From NCBI GenBank assembly GCA_014896315.1, contig JADBKP010000006.1, forward strand, positions 62,001 through 126,000: a stretch of 64,000 nucleotides of DNA, read 5' to 3'. Origin of the DNA: Limnochordales bacterium. GTDB lineage: Bacteria > Bacillota > Limnochordia > Limnochordales > DUMU01. The notes below the pieces were generated by a model. That model saw only the letters and a list, made by a program, of their open reading frames with translations. It was not told the DNA's origin and did no database searches. This document shows, piece by piece, positions 31,201 to 38,949 of the stretch. The stretch's first letter is position 1, and each line of letters opens with the position of its first letter. The position numbers and the translations under genes are program-made.

Positions 31201-31901
31201 GGCTCCCTTACCGCCAGCAACTGGCGCGGATTCAAGCGGAGAAGGAAGCTCTGGCGGCGGAAGGGCCGCGGCCTTCGGGGGTTCTGGAGGAGTTTAAGAG
31301 ACAAAAGGAGCGTCTAGAGCAGCTACAGAGGGAAAGGGACGACGTGGAGGCGGCCCGGCGGGAGCTTTTGGCCTGGCTGGAAAGGGAGGACGCGCAAGCT
31401 CGCAGTCGCCTGCAGGAGTGCTTTGCCAGGGCGCAGGAGGCATTCTCCCGGACCTTTACGCGCCTGTTTGGGGGGGGTCAGGCTCGCCTGGTCTGGCAGG
31501 GGGACGATCCCCTGACGGGCGGGATCGAGATCGAAGCTTCTCCGCCCGGGAAGCGACTTCAGAGTCTCACCCTCCTGTCCGGAGGTGAACGGGCGTTGAC
31601 CGCCCTGGCCTTCCTTCTGGGGATGGCCCAGCTGAAACCTCCGCCCTTCTGCGTTCTGGATGAGGCGGATGGTTCCCTGGACGAGGCCAACCTCAGCCGG
31701 CTTTTGGCGTTGTTGGAGGAGTTCTCCGCCAAGACGCAGCTGCTCCTGATCACCCACCGCCGGCTTACCATGGAGCGAGCCGGCATGCTCTACGGAGTTA
31801 CCATGGATCGGCGCGGGGTCTCGCGGGTGTATGCGTACCGTCTGGATGAGGAGAACCAAGCGTCGGCTCAGCCGGCAGCAGGTGACGGCTGGCGTTCGTG
31901 A
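28215..31901 (+). CDS. smc: Chromosome segregation ATPase SMC
   Basis: A 1228-residue condensin subunit. The N-terminal head has GPNGSGKSNLTDALRW (Walker A, about 32-47). Two long Glu/Ala/Arg-rich coiled-coil arms flank the hinge (about 500-690). The C-terminal head has the ABC signature LSGGERALTALAFL (about 1119) and Walker B VLDEADGSLDEANL, where the D-loop serine replaces the more usual alanine of DAALD. It forms the DNA-entrapping ring for chromosome compaction, normally with ScpA and ScpB, neither of which is encoded here. AGGAGGA lies 7 bases before the GTG. ftsY follows, the usual Bacillota order. Confidence 0.97.
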   Translation: MPLYLKRLEIQGFKSFAEKTVLIFDRGLTAVVGPNGSGKSNLTDALRWVLGEQSARSLRSNRMEEIIFAGSQLERPLGFAEVSVTLDNQDGQLPIPASEVVISRRLYRSGESEYMLNRTVCRLRDIQELLLDQGLAGGAFLVGQSEVAAVITARPEERRLILEDVAGISRFRRRREEILGRLQETEYSLTRLADVIAALKDDLERRWPEVERLLELDRREEELCLQALRLYRYRLDRLQAAYQSITERSRETEQTLEQLRAEYKQAETLVQRVLLEEEETQEELSRRRNELAQKEQQLQAARTRLDQLEKEATQAERDWEEVQAALAEAIARVEAAREACRAAREEEKVLQQESLRAVAARDEYVARVESVRARWRAELAEAQAQVAAADQKRQEAQAKARAREVLAAQVAAHRERVERELQLLDEARLAAQEAEAAAARAALAQQELAAEAERLTAQLAEIKQRAHEAQETEARLRQESHAQEERYRQLAARFKAMAELQEEGAGLPPAVRLLLNQQHRGKWQLVGVLADLLQVPAELAVAVDAALGATQNNVVVPTADDARLAIAFLREQRAGRATFLPLSELRPRGPGEEDLDQLNHFRNRGYLGILSDLVQIRSGAEKALAYTLGRTALFESLESAIACARGLSPGIRCVTLAGELVTPGGPISGGTEREDRQASRLRRQSELAKLEADLARAEREWHESRAKVESAQARARELSGAVQSVASELALARDRLAQARQLAEAARQRAEAALQRQRQAEDNVDQIRRELAVLEERLLQLAPTTPAAGAPDPEEEAERVWQQALTAAERVRQQVQAEENEYHETLRRLEVAVTEAKTRLKQASEWRQYMEQQSAEAEENLAHLTARQKEREVARARLVEQRAELAALLERSEAEFSGAQAALEEATARYQQAKKERQRQESRLRQIQQSVERYEHLNLCRKLALARLEGEIRITRQLIQETSARWSELRQHRLRSGEVAEPDELSGVSGAGDLSGLPYRQQLARIQAEKEALAAEGPRPSGVLEEFKRQKERLEQLQRERDDVEAARRELLAWLEREDAQARSRLQECFARAQEAFSRTFTRLFGGGQARLVWQGDDPLTGGIEIEASPPGKRLQSLTLLSGGERALTALAFLLGMAQLKPPPFCVLDEADGSLDEANLSRLLALLEEFSAKTQLLLITHRRLTMERAGMLYGVTMDRRGVSRVYAYRLDEENQASAQPAAGDGWRS

Positions 31902-31930
31902 GCAGAAAGAGCTGGGGGTGACTCTGGGAG

Positions 31931-32905
31931 ATGGCAACCGCAGAGAGTGGCAAGCGTAACTGGTTTGCCCGTTTGCGCGAAGGACTGGAACGGACCCGGC
32001 AGGCGTTGGTGCAGCCGCTCACCGACCTGGTCAGACGTGGGCGCATCGATGAAAGCGTATTTGACGAGCTGGAAGCCGCCCTGCTGCAAGCTGACGTGGG
32101 CTTGGCAACCACGGAAGCTCTCATCAGCGAGCTGCGGGATACGCTCAGGAAGCAGGGTATTTCAGAGCCGGCAGCGATTCCCGGGCTCTTGCGCGATCTT
32201 ATGCGCGCACGCCTTGAGATACCAGGTGGAAGATTGGTTAGGTCTGAGCAGCCACCCACAGTGTATCTCTTTGTTGGTGTCAACGGGACCGGCAAGACCA
32301 GCAGCATCGGCAAGCTGGCGGTCAACCTGAGAGAAGAAGGATTCAATGTGCTCTTGGGAGCGGCCGACACGTTCCGGGCGGCCGCGAGAGAACAGCTGGC
32401 CGCCTGGGCTGAACGCAGCGGTGCCGATCTTGTGCATCACCAGGAAGGGGGCGATCCGGCTGCCGTAGCCTACGATGCTATTCGGGCCGCCCGCTCTCGC
32501 GGTGCCGACTATGTCTTGATCGACACGGCCGGGCGGCTGCAGACCCGCACCAACCTGATGCAGGAGTTGCAGAAAGTCTACCGGGTGGTGGAGCGCGAGC
32601 TGGGTCGGCCCGCCGATGAGGTGCTGTTGGTCCTGGATGCCACCACGGGGCAGAACGGGCTCTCGCAGGCGCGGGTTTTCCGGGAAGCGGTAGGAGTTAC
32701 CGGTATCGTTCTGACCAAACTCGATGGTACCGCCAAAGGCGGAGTGGTGCTGGCCATTGCGAGCGAGTTGAAGCTTCCGGTAAAACTAGTCGGGGTGGGG
32801 GAGGGGCTCCACGACCTGCGCCCGTTCTCTGCAGAGGCGTTTGTACAGGCTCTCATTCCGGATGAACTGGTAGGCGAGAAGACGGTGTCAATGAACGATC
32901 CTTGA
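31931..32905 (+). CDS. ftsY: Signal recognition particle receptor FtsY
   Basis: A 324-residue SRP GTPase with a short basic N-terminus and no long acidic A-domain. N-domain helices (about 10-95) are followed by the G-domain: GVNGTGKTSSIGKLA, DTFRAAAREQL, DTAGRLQTRTNLM, TKLDGTAKGG and GVGEGLHDLRPF. It docks ribosome-nascent-chain-SRP complexes to the membrane translocon. Its TGA stop is embedded in the -35 box of the next promoter. ffh lies one gene downstream. Confidence 0.96.
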   Translation: MATAESGKRNWFARLREGLERTRQALVQPLTDLVRRGRIDESVFDELEAALLQADVGLATTEALISELRDTLRKQGISEPAAIPGLLRDLMRARLEIPGGRLVRSEQPPTVYLFVGVNGTGKTSSIGKLAVNLREEGFNVLLGAADTFRAAAREQLAAWAERSGADLVHHQEGGDPAAVAYDAIRAARSRGADYVLIDTAGRLQTRTNLMQELQKVYRVVERELGRPADEVLLVLDATTGQNGLSQARVFREAVGVTGIVLTKLDGTAKGGVVLAIASELKLPVKLVGVGEGLHDLRPFSAEAFVQALIPDELVGEKTVSMNDP

Positions 32906-32930
32906 CAGCTTCCTGCACTTCTCGTATAAT
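32902..32930 (+). promoter_or_regulatory. Perfect sigma-A promoter for ylxM-ffh
   Basis: TTGACA (32902-32907), 17-base spacer, TATAAT (32925-32930), full consensus in both hexamers. The predicted start is about 32937, giving an 80-base leader before ylxM. The leader contains GCCGG/CCGGC and GGGG/CCCC inverted segments (about 32970-33000) just before the SD GAGGAGG at 33003. Confidence 0.88.
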
Positions 32931-33017
32931 CACGCTTGGCCCGGGGTGTCAAGGGGTTTTCCTTCACAGCGATCGGGGAGCGCCGGAGCTGCCCCCGGCT
33001 GCGAGGAGGCGAGTTCG

Positions 33018-33407
33018 TTGTCGCATGCCGGCGCGGAACTGGTGGAAGCAGGACTACTCTTTGATTTCTACGGTGAACTCTTGACCCCGAGGCAACAAGA
33101 GGTATTCCGACTCTACTATTACGAAAATCTCTCTCTGGGGGAGATAGCCGACTTGCAGAGCGTGTCGCGGCAAGCAGTTCACTACCTGCTCCGGCGGGCT
33201 CTGGAGGATCTCTCCCGGTTTGAGCGATGCGTAGGCGCGGTGGAACGGTTCCGGCGTTATCAGGCCTGGTCGAAACGGGCGCAGGAGTTCTGGCACCGCC
33301 TGGTAGCCGAGATTCCCGCGCTGCAAAGCCAGGAAGATGCCTGGCAGGCGATGATAAAAGAGCTGGACGGGATACAAAACCCGCCGACTCAGCGGGAGAA
33401 GGATTAG
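33018..33407 (+). CDS. ylxM: YlxM-family helix-turn-helix protein
   Basis: A 129-residue protein of the UPF0122/YlxM family, which resembles region 4 of sigma factors: LLFDFYGELLTPRQQEVFRLYY and LSLGEIADLQSVSRQAVHYLLRR form the HTH (about 15-70). The family is associated with SRP and in streptococci modulates SRP GTPase activity. The TTG at 33018 is chosen because GAGGAGG is 8 bases upstream and no ATG or GTG is suitably placed; the frame is open further upstream, across the promoter region. ffh follows by 2 bases. Confidence 0.9.
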   Translation: MSHAGAELVEAGLLFDFYGELLTPRQQEVFRLYYYENLSLGEIADLQSVSRQAVHYLLRRALEDLSRFERCVGAVERFRRYQAWSKRAQEFWHRLVAEIPALQSQEDAWQAMIKELDGIQNPPTQREKD

Positions 33408-33409
33408 TC

Positions 33410-34756
33410 ATGTTCAACACGCTCAGCGAAAGATTGCAGGCAAGCCTGCGGCGCCTGCGGAGTAAAGGGCGTCTCAGCGAAGCCGACGTGGACCAGGCCT
33501 TGCGGGAAGTCCGGCTGGCGCTGCTGGAAGCCGACGTCAATTTCAAGGTGGTTAAGGAGTTTGTCGCCCGGGTACGCGAGAAGGCGGTTGGTGAAGAGGT
33601 CCTCGGGAGCTTCACGCCTGCACAGCAGGTTGTCAAAATAGTTCATCAAGAATTGGTCCGGTTGCTGGGCAGCGAGCGGGCGGGTTTGCGCCTGTCCGGC
33701 CACCCGGCGGTTATCCTCCTGGTGGGGCTGCAGGGATCCGGCAAGACGACTACCGCCGGCAAGCTGGGCGGGTTGCTGCGGCGGGAGGGCCACCGGCCGC
33801 TTCTTGTGGCCTGCGATATCTACCGACCTGCCGCCCGGGAACAGCTAAAGATTGTGGGCCAAAAGCTGGGTTTGACGGTCTTCACGCTCGAGGGAGCTGC
33901 ACCTGCCGATATAGCAGGGGCGGGGGTGGAGGAGGCGCGGCGGCGCGGCTTTGATGTGGTAATCATTGACACCGCCGGTCGCCTGCACGTCGACGAAGAG
34001 ATGATGGAGGAAGCCCGGACCATCCGCCAGCGGGTATCCCCGGACGAAGTGCTCCTGGTCGTGGATGCGATGACGGGGCAGGACGCGGTCAACGTGGCCC
34101 AGGAGTTTCACCGTTCACTGCAGCTGACGGGGGTTGTCCTCACCAAGCTGGACGGTGACGCCAGGGGTGGGGCGGCTCTCTCGGTGCGCGAGGTTACCGG
34201 TGTGCCCATAAAGTTTGTCGGAGTCGGCGAGAAGCTGGACGACTTGGAGCCGTTCTTCCCGGAAAGGATGGCTTCCCGAATCCTGGGAATGGGTGACGTA
34301 CTTACCCTGATCGAGAAGGCCCAGCGCCAGATCGACCAGGATGAAGCCCGGCGGCTCACCGAGAAGATGCTGCGCCGGGAGTTTACGCTGGATGACTTCC
34401 TGGAACAGATCCAGCAAGTGCGCAAGCTCGGCCCGCTTGATCAGCTGCTCGGCATGCTTCCGGGATTCAACCGGCTAACCCTTCCGCAGACAGCCGCCGC
34501 GGAGAGCGAGAAACAGCTGAAGCGGGTTGAAGCGATGATCCGCTCCATGACACCGCAGGAGCGGCGGCATCCGGAGATCATCGACGCCAGCCGTCGGCGG
34601 CGGATAGCCCAGGGAAGCGGTACGACGGTCCAGGATGTAAACCGTCTCCTGAAAGAGTTTGAACAGGTTCGCCAGCTCATGAAAGGGCTGAGCGGGCCTG
34701 GCAAAGCTGGCAAGGGACGTTCGGGTGGGCGCCTGCGCCTACCCTTCCCTCGCTAG
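33410..34756 (+). CDS. ffh: Signal recognition particle protein Ffh
   Basis: A 448-residue SRP54 homologue. The N-domain (about 1-90) precedes the G-domain with [48 protein letters not shown] and [12 protein letters not shown]. The M-domain (about 300-448) carries signal-peptide-binding helices and [11 protein letters not shown] near the C-terminus. It binds 4.5S RNA and signal sequences on ribosomes. The ATG at 33410 matches the family start (MFNTLSERL); the frame is open for 61 codons upstream inside ylxM without significance. Confidence 0.97.
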   Translation: MFNTLSERLQASLRRLRSKGRLSEADVDQALREVRLALLEADVNFKVVKEFVARVREKAVGEEVLGSFTPAQQVVKIVHQELVRLLGSERAGLRLSGHPAVILLVGLQGSGKTTTAGKLGGLLRREGHRPLLVACDIYRPAAREQLKIVGQKLGLTVFTLEGAAPADIAGAGVEEARRRGFDVVIIDTAGRLHVDEEMMEEARTIRQRVSPDEVLLVVDAMTGQDAVNVAQEFHRSLQLTGVVLTKLDGDARGGAALSVREVTGVPIKFVGVGEKLDDLEPFFPERMASRILGMGDVLTLIEKAQRQIDQDEARRLTEKMLRREFTLDDFLEQIQQVRKLGPLDQLLGMLPGFNRLTLPQTAAAESEKQLKRVEAMIRSMTPQERRHPEIIDASRRRRIAQGSGTTVQDVNRLLKEFEQVRQLMKGLSGPGKAGKGRSGGRLRLPFPR

Positions 34757-34773
34757 AGAAAGGAGGTGTGCTG

Positions 34774-35121
34774 TTGGCAGTACGTATCCGTTTGAAGCGC
34801 TTTGGTGCCAAGAAACAGCCGAGTTACCGGTTGGTGGTAGCCGACTCCCGGGAGGCCCGCACGGGCAAGTTCATCGAGGCGGTGGGTTACTATAACCCAC
34901 TGACCGAACCGGCGACCATAGTGGTCGATGCTGCCAAGATCCGCGAATGGATCCGAAAGGGCGCACAACCGACCGATTCCGTTCGGATGCTGCTGGTTCG
35001 GGCCGGAGTGTGGGATCAGGTTAAGCAGGTTAAGGATGGAAGCACCCCCGCCGCCGGCGGGCAGGCAGGGGCTGGGGGAGCGGAGAAACCAGCTGCTCCC
35101 AGTGAGGGGGCGACGGCATGA
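34774..35121 (+). CDS. rpsP: 30S ribosomal protein S16
   Basis: A 115-residue protein. [25 protein letters not shown] and YYNPLT are S16 signatures. The TTG at 34774 is chosen because AAAGGAGG lies 7 bases upstream and the protein then starts like the family (xAVRIRLKR); the GTG at 34768 sits too close to the SD. The last 30 or so residues are a Gly/Ala-rich tail beyond the usual 80-90 residue S16. The stop overlaps khpA by four bases. Confidence 0.96.
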   Translation: MAVRIRLKRFGAKKQPSYRLVVADSREARTGKFIEAVGYYNPLTEPATIVVDAAKIREWIRKGAQPTDSVRMLLVRAGVWDQVKQVKDGSTPAAGGQAGAGGAEKPAAPSEGATA

Positions 35122-35654
35122 AGGAGTTGCTGGAGTTGATCGCCCGTTCGCTGGTCACCCAGCCGGAGGCGGTGCGGGTGCAGGAGGACCGGCGCGACCG
35201 GCAGTGCCGACTCCGGCTGCAAGTCGCTCCGGAAGACATGGGTAAGGTAATTGGCAGGGGCGGGCAGATAGCCCGGGCCATCCGGTTGGTGATGCGGGCG
35301 GCAGCGGTTCATGAAGGAGTGAGCCTGCGGGTCGATATCGGCGATGCGCCCGGTGAGGAGGAGCAAGCCGAGGGTGACGTCGGAACCGAGCAGGTGCAGG
35401 CCGCGGTAGCGGCCGGACGAGCCGACGCGACAGAGCCGGTTTCGACGGGAGCGACTCCGGTTGCGTCCTCGGCCGGTACGCTGCGCCCGGCCTGGGCCCG
35501 CCGTCGCCGCCCGCGCCGCAGGGCCCGCCGGGGCCGCTTTGCCCGGCCGCGTTCAGCACCAGGCGGGTCGGCAACAGTACCTGACTCTTCGCCCTCTATT
35601 GATAACGGGGAGGGAAGCGAGCAGGGGGGCGGTTCCGGAGGAGGACGGCAGTAG
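35118..35654 (+). CDS. khpA: KH-domain RNA-binding protein KhpA with long basic C-terminal tail
   Basis: Residues 1-75 are the complete small KH protein KhpA (YlqC), with the RNA-binding loop GRGG at 46-49 ([14 protein letters not shown]). KhpA pairs with KhpB/Jag and influences cell elongation and sRNA-mediated control. The family is usually 75-85 residues; here about 100 more follow: an acidic Ala/Glu stretch, then an Arg cluster (about 127-148, [14 protein letters not shown]) and a Gly/Ser tail. Base composition does not change and the frame is uninterrupted. The tail is likely disordered and could add RNA affinity. The ATG overlaps the rpsP stop. Confidence 0.9.
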   Translation: MKELLELIARSLVTQPEAVRVQEDRRDRQCRLRLQVAPEDMGKVIGRGGQIARAIRLVMRAAAVHEGVSLRVDIGDAPGEEEQAEGDVGTEQVQAAVAAGRADATEPVSTGATPVASSAGTLRPAWARRRRPRRRARRGRFARPRSAPGGSATVPDSSPSIDNGEGSEQGGGSGGGRQ

Positions 35655-35658
35655 GCAG

Positions 35659-36198
35659 GTGAACTGCGAGGTGCCGGCGACCGGTCTGCCCGAATGGATC
35701 GATGTTGCGGTAATCACCGCCCCACACGGAGTCCACGGCGAGGTCAAGGTCAGGCTCTTGACCGACTTCCCCTCCCGGCTGACCGAAAGGCAGGAAGTTC
35801 GGCTGGTGGGGCCTGGGGAGAAGGTCCGCGAGGTCACGGTCTGGCTTGACTCCTACCTTGGTGAGAGAGGCATCCTGCGGATCGATGGCCTCACTGATCG
35901 CTCCGGGGCGGAGAAGCTCCGGGGGTGGCGGGTGCAGATACCGCGTGGTCGCTGCCAACCGTTACCCCCCGGTCAGTACTATGTATTTGAACTGGTAGGA
36001 ATGCAGGTCTTCGCCCAGGGCGGCGAATACCTGGGTGAGCTTGAGGATGTCCTGCGCCTGCCGGCCAACGACGTCTACGTTGTCCGCCAGCCGGACGGAA
36101 AGACTCTCCTGCTTCCCGCCCTGCGCAGTGTGGTTCGGGAAGTAGATGTTCCCGGCCGCCGCTTGAGCGTGGAGCTTCCTCCGGGGTTGACGGATTAA
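35659..36198 (+). CDS. rimM: 16S rRNA processing protein RimM
   Basis: A 179-residue ribosome-maturation factor. The N-terminal RimM domain opens VITAPHGVHGEVKVRLLTDFP; the PRC-barrel domain follows (YYVFELVGMQVFAQGGEYLGEL, then PANDVYVVR and LLLPA). It binds S19 and helps assemble the 30S head. Either GTG 35659 or GTG 35671 could be the start: the second has AGGTGA at 8 bases, the first a GGAGGAGG further away. The gene follows khpA by 4 bases and precedes trmD, the standard order. Confidence 0.94.
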   Translation: MNCEVPATGLPEWIDVAVITAPHGVHGEVKVRLLTDFPSRLTERQEVRLVGPGEKVREVTVWLDSYLGERGILRIDGLTDRSGAEKLRGWRVQIPRGRCQPLPPGQYYVFELVGMQVFAQGGEYLGELEDVLRLPANDVYVVRQPDGKTLLLPALRSVVREVDVPGRRLSVELPPGLTD

Positions 36199-36220
36199 AG
36201 TCGAGGAGGCTCGTCCGCAG

Positions 36221-37003
36221 ATGCCGTTACGGGTGGACGTAGTTACCCTCTTCCCACAGATGCTGGCCGCGGGAGTACAGACCAGCATTGTGGGGCGGGC
36301 GTTGCAGGCGGGGCATCTTACCTGCCGGCTTTGGAACCTGCGGGAGTTTGGGGTAGGGAAGCACCGCCTGACCGATGACGTCTGTTATGGGGGCGGGGTT
36401 GGCATGGTGATGCGGCCCGAGCCCTTCTTTCGTGCCGTGGAAGCGATCCGCCGGGACGCGGGGCCGGGTGCGGGTGAAGAACGGGTGGTCCTTTTCGGTC
36501 CGGCAGGCCGGAGGCTGACCCAGGAGGTCGTGGAGGAGTTCGCCCGGGTTGAGCATCTCATCCTGCTCTGCGGCCACTACGAAGGCGTGGATGAGAGGGT
36601 ACGGCAGCTCCTTGCCACCGACGAGATCTCCCTGGGGGATTTCGTGCTTACTGGCGGTGAGATCCCGGCGCTGGCCTTGATTGACGCCGTAACCCGGTTG
36701 CTTCCCGGGGTATTGCCGGAGGGTGCGACAGAGGAAGAGTCGTTTAGCTGGGGGATTCTCGAGTATCCCCAGTATACCCGTCCGCCCGTTTACCATGGTG
36801 TCGAGGTCCCCACGGTTCTCCGCCAGGGTAACCGGGAGCAGATCCGCCGCTGGCGCCGGCAGGAGGCCTTGCGCCGCACCTGGCGGCACCGTCCTGACCT
36901 GTTGCAACGGTTCCGCCAGAGCCGTGTCTGGAAAGACGACCCGCAATGGGAAATGCTGCTGGAACAGGTTAGACGGGATGAAGAAGAGGCCACTACCGAA
37001 TAG
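36221..37003 (+). CDS. trmD: tRNA (guanine-37-N1) methyltransferase TrmD
   Basis: A 260-residue SPOUT methyltransferase that makes m1G37 and prevents frameshifting. VVTLFPQML, GHYEGVDERV and SLGDFVLTGGEIPAL (the trefoil-knot SAM pocket) are present, and the C-terminal tRNA-binding domain is complete. The normally invariant P-Y-G-G-G before GMVM reads C-Y-G-G-G here (DDVCYGGGVGMVM), a change in a loop near the active site. GAGGAGG precedes the ATG. Confidence 0.95.
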   Translation: MPLRVDVVTLFPQMLAAGVQTSIVGRALQAGHLTCRLWNLREFGVGKHRLTDDVCYGGGVGMVMRPEPFFRAVEAIRRDAGPGAGEERVVLFGPAGRRLTQEVVEEFARVEHLILLCGHYEGVDERVRQLLATDEISLGDFVLTGGEIPALALIDAVTRLLPGVLPEGATEEESFSWGILEYPQYTRPPVYHGVEVPTVLRQGNREQIRRWRRQEALRRTWRHRPDLLQRFRQSRVWKDDPQWEMLLEQVRRDEEEATTE

Positions 37004-37038
37004 CCGATTGAAGGATATGCGGAAGAGAGGTGAGAACT

Positions 37039-37386
37039 GTGGATGTGATCCGCACGGTGGAGACGGCGCAACTTCGCCCCGATCGGGTTGAGTTTCGCCC
37101 GGGCGATACGGTCCGGGTTCACCTGCAGGTCAAGGAGGGCGGACGCCAGCGCGTGCAGGTCTTTGAAGGTACCGTGATCGCGCGTAACGGGACTGGTGTT
37201 CGCGAAACCTTCACGGTACGGAAGATCTCCCAGGGGGTTGGCGTCGAAAGAGTCTTCCCTCTGCATGCTCCTACTATCGAGAAGATAGAGGTAGTGCGTC
37301 CGGGGAAGGTGCGCCGCGCCAAGCTCTACTACTTGCGCAAACTCGTAGGGAAGGCGGCGCGTGTTGCCGAACGTCATAACGGCTGA
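37039..37386 (+). CDS. rplS: 50S ribosomal protein L19
   Basis: A 115-residue large-subunit protein of exactly usual length. [49 protein letters not shown] and RRAKLYYLR are L19 signatures. The GTG at 37039 has GAGAGGTGA about 6 bases upstream; GTG 37030 would overlap that SD. The TGA overlaps an ATG at 37386, a possible upstream start for lepB. Confidence 0.96.
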   Translation: MDVIRTVETAQLRPDRVEFRPGDTVRVHLQVKEGGRQRVQVFEGTVIARNGTGVRETFTVRKISQGVGVERVFPLHAPTIEKIEVVRPGKVRRAKLYYLRKLVGKAARVAERHNG

Positions 37387-37487
37387 TGAACGCACGCAGG
37401 CCGAAGGGGAAGCAAAGGGGGCGGACGCAGGAGAGCTGCGGCCGCTCCCCGGTCCCCGCCTGGCTGCGGGGAAGGAAGGTGGCTCAG

Positions 37488-38030
37488 ATGAGTCGCTCCG
37501 AGTTGGCCGAATACGTCCAGGCACTGGTCATTGCGGTCGGCCTGGCTTTGGTAATAATCGTGTTTGTGGCTCAGGCTTTCGTGGTGCAGGGCAGTTCCAT
37601 GGAACCTACGTTGCATGACGGTGAACGTCTCCTTGTCGACAAGCTGACATACCGCTTTCGTGAACCGCAGCGAGGAGAGATAGTAGTCTTCAAGTACCCG
37701 GCCGATCCGTCCCACCGCTATATCAAGAGAATTATCGGGATTCCCGGAGATACGATACGCATTGATAATGGCATTGTCTACGTCAACGGCATACCAATCA
37801 AGGAAGATTACACTCTGGAGCCCGCACTTGCTGATTTTGAAGAAGTTGTGGTGCCCGCAGGTCGGTATTTCGTGTTGGGCGATAACCGCAACAACAGTGA
37901 GGATAGCCGCTACCCCGATGTCGGCTTTGTCCCGCGCAATCTGATCGTCGGTCGGGCGGTCTTCGTTTTCTGGCCTCTTGGGCGCCTGGGTCTTGTAAGG
38001 GCTCCGAGCCTGGCCGCACAGTTACACTGA
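37488..38030 (+). CDS. lepB: Signal peptidase I
   Basis: A 180-residue type I signal peptidase, near the length of Bacillus SipS. One N-terminal membrane span (about 8-30) is followed by the catalytic Ser37 (GSSMEPTL) and Lys80 (YIKRIIGIPGD); GDNRNNSEDSR is the conserved box E. It removes signal peptides outside the membrane. The ATG at 37488 has GGAAGGTGG 5 bases upstream. An in-frame ATG at 37386, overlapping the rplS stop, would add 34 mostly basic residues and cannot be excluded. Confidence 0.94.
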   Translation: MSRSELAEYVQALVIAVGLALVIIVFVAQAFVVQGSSMEPTLHDGERLLVDKLTYRFREPQRGEIVVFKYPADPSHRYIKRIIGIPGDTIRIDNGIVYVNGIPIKEDYTLEPALADFEEVVVPAGRYFVLGDNRNNSEDSRYPDVGFVPRNLIVGRAVFVFWPLGRLGLVRAPSLAAQLH

Positions 38031-38839
38031 TGGGAAGCGGAATCACCTCTTTCGAACGGTGGCTGGGGAAGGCCGACCTCGTAGTGGAGGTGGCCGACGC
38101 CCGGCTGCCGTTCACCTCCCGCCATCGCCTCCTGTGTCAGTTGGTTCACACCGGCCGACTCCTGGTGTTAAGCCGGGCTGACCTGGCCGACCCTACCCTG
38201 ACCGCTACCTGGGTTTCATTCTGGCGTCAACAAGGAGAGAAGGCCTTTGCCGCTGCTCTCGTACGGCGGGGCGAGGCTTTGCGCGTGCTCCGTGCCGTTA
38301 TGCAAATGGCCGGTAGAGCTCCCCTCACACGGGTGGTGGTTGCCGGGCTCCCGAATGTGGGCAAGAGTTTCCTTATCAACCAGTGGATCGGCAGCAGCCG
38401 GTTGCGCACGGGAAATCGTCCAGGAGTGACGACCGGACCGCAGTGGGTCAGGGTGGCTGACGGATTGACAGTGCTGGATACCCCGGGCGTGCTTGAACCA
38501 GTCGCCCGCGAACCGGAAGAACGGCTGGCACTGGCATGCCTGGGGTTGCTGGCGGCCGACAAGTACGATCCGCAGGAGGCCGCTGCCTGGCTGGTAAAGC
38601 GCCTTGCGCAGAGTCCTGCCGCTCTCGCTACCCTTGCCAGACGCTGGTTCTGGCAACCGGCTGGAGAGATTCCTGAAGCTGCGCAGCTCCTCGAGGAACT
38701 GGCGCTTGCCCGGTCCTACCTCCTTCCGGGGGGTGTTGCCGACGCTCACCGGGCTGCACTGCAACTGTTGACCGAGTTCCGGCAGGGCCGTTTGGGTCGA
38801 ATCACACTGGAGGTACCACCAGCTTCGACAATAGTTTAG
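38030..38839 (+). CDS. RbgA/YlqF-like circularly permuted GTPase, atypical motifs
   Basis: A 269-residue GTPase in the place of rbgA (ylqF), which in Bacillus drives late 50S assembly. The permuted order is seen: G4-like LSRADLA (about 48-54), P-loop GLPNVGKSFLIN (about 106-117), RPGVTTG, and DTPGVLEP. Two departures matter. The N-terminal WFPGHMxK motif with the catalytic His of RbgA is missing: the protein begins MGSGITSFERWLGKADLVVE. And the G4 box is SRAD, not NKxD, which sets guanine specificity. The C-terminal domain (about 175-265) is present. It may be a degenerate or specialised paralogue. The ATG overlaps the lepB stop by one base. Confidence 0.85.
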   Translation: MGSGITSFERWLGKADLVVEVADARLPFTSRHRLLCQLVHTGRLLVLSRADLADPTLTATWVSFWRQQGEKAFAAALVRRGEALRVLRAVMQMAGRAPLTRVVVAGLPNVGKSFLINQWIGSSRLRTGNRPGVTTGPQWVRVADGLTVLDTPGVLEPVAREPEERLALACLGLLAADKYDPQEAAAWLVKRLAQSPAALATLARRWFWQPAGEIPEAAQLLEELALARSYLLPGGVADAHRAALQLLTEFRQGRLGRITLEVPPASTIV

Positions 38840-38949
38840 ATTCGATTTCCTATTATGGCAATTAAAGGGATCAGCACCTCCCTGCAGAAGTGAAAACGTG
38901 TGGTCGGGTCGCCGGCGCCACACAACCAGCCACGAGAGGGGATGTACGG

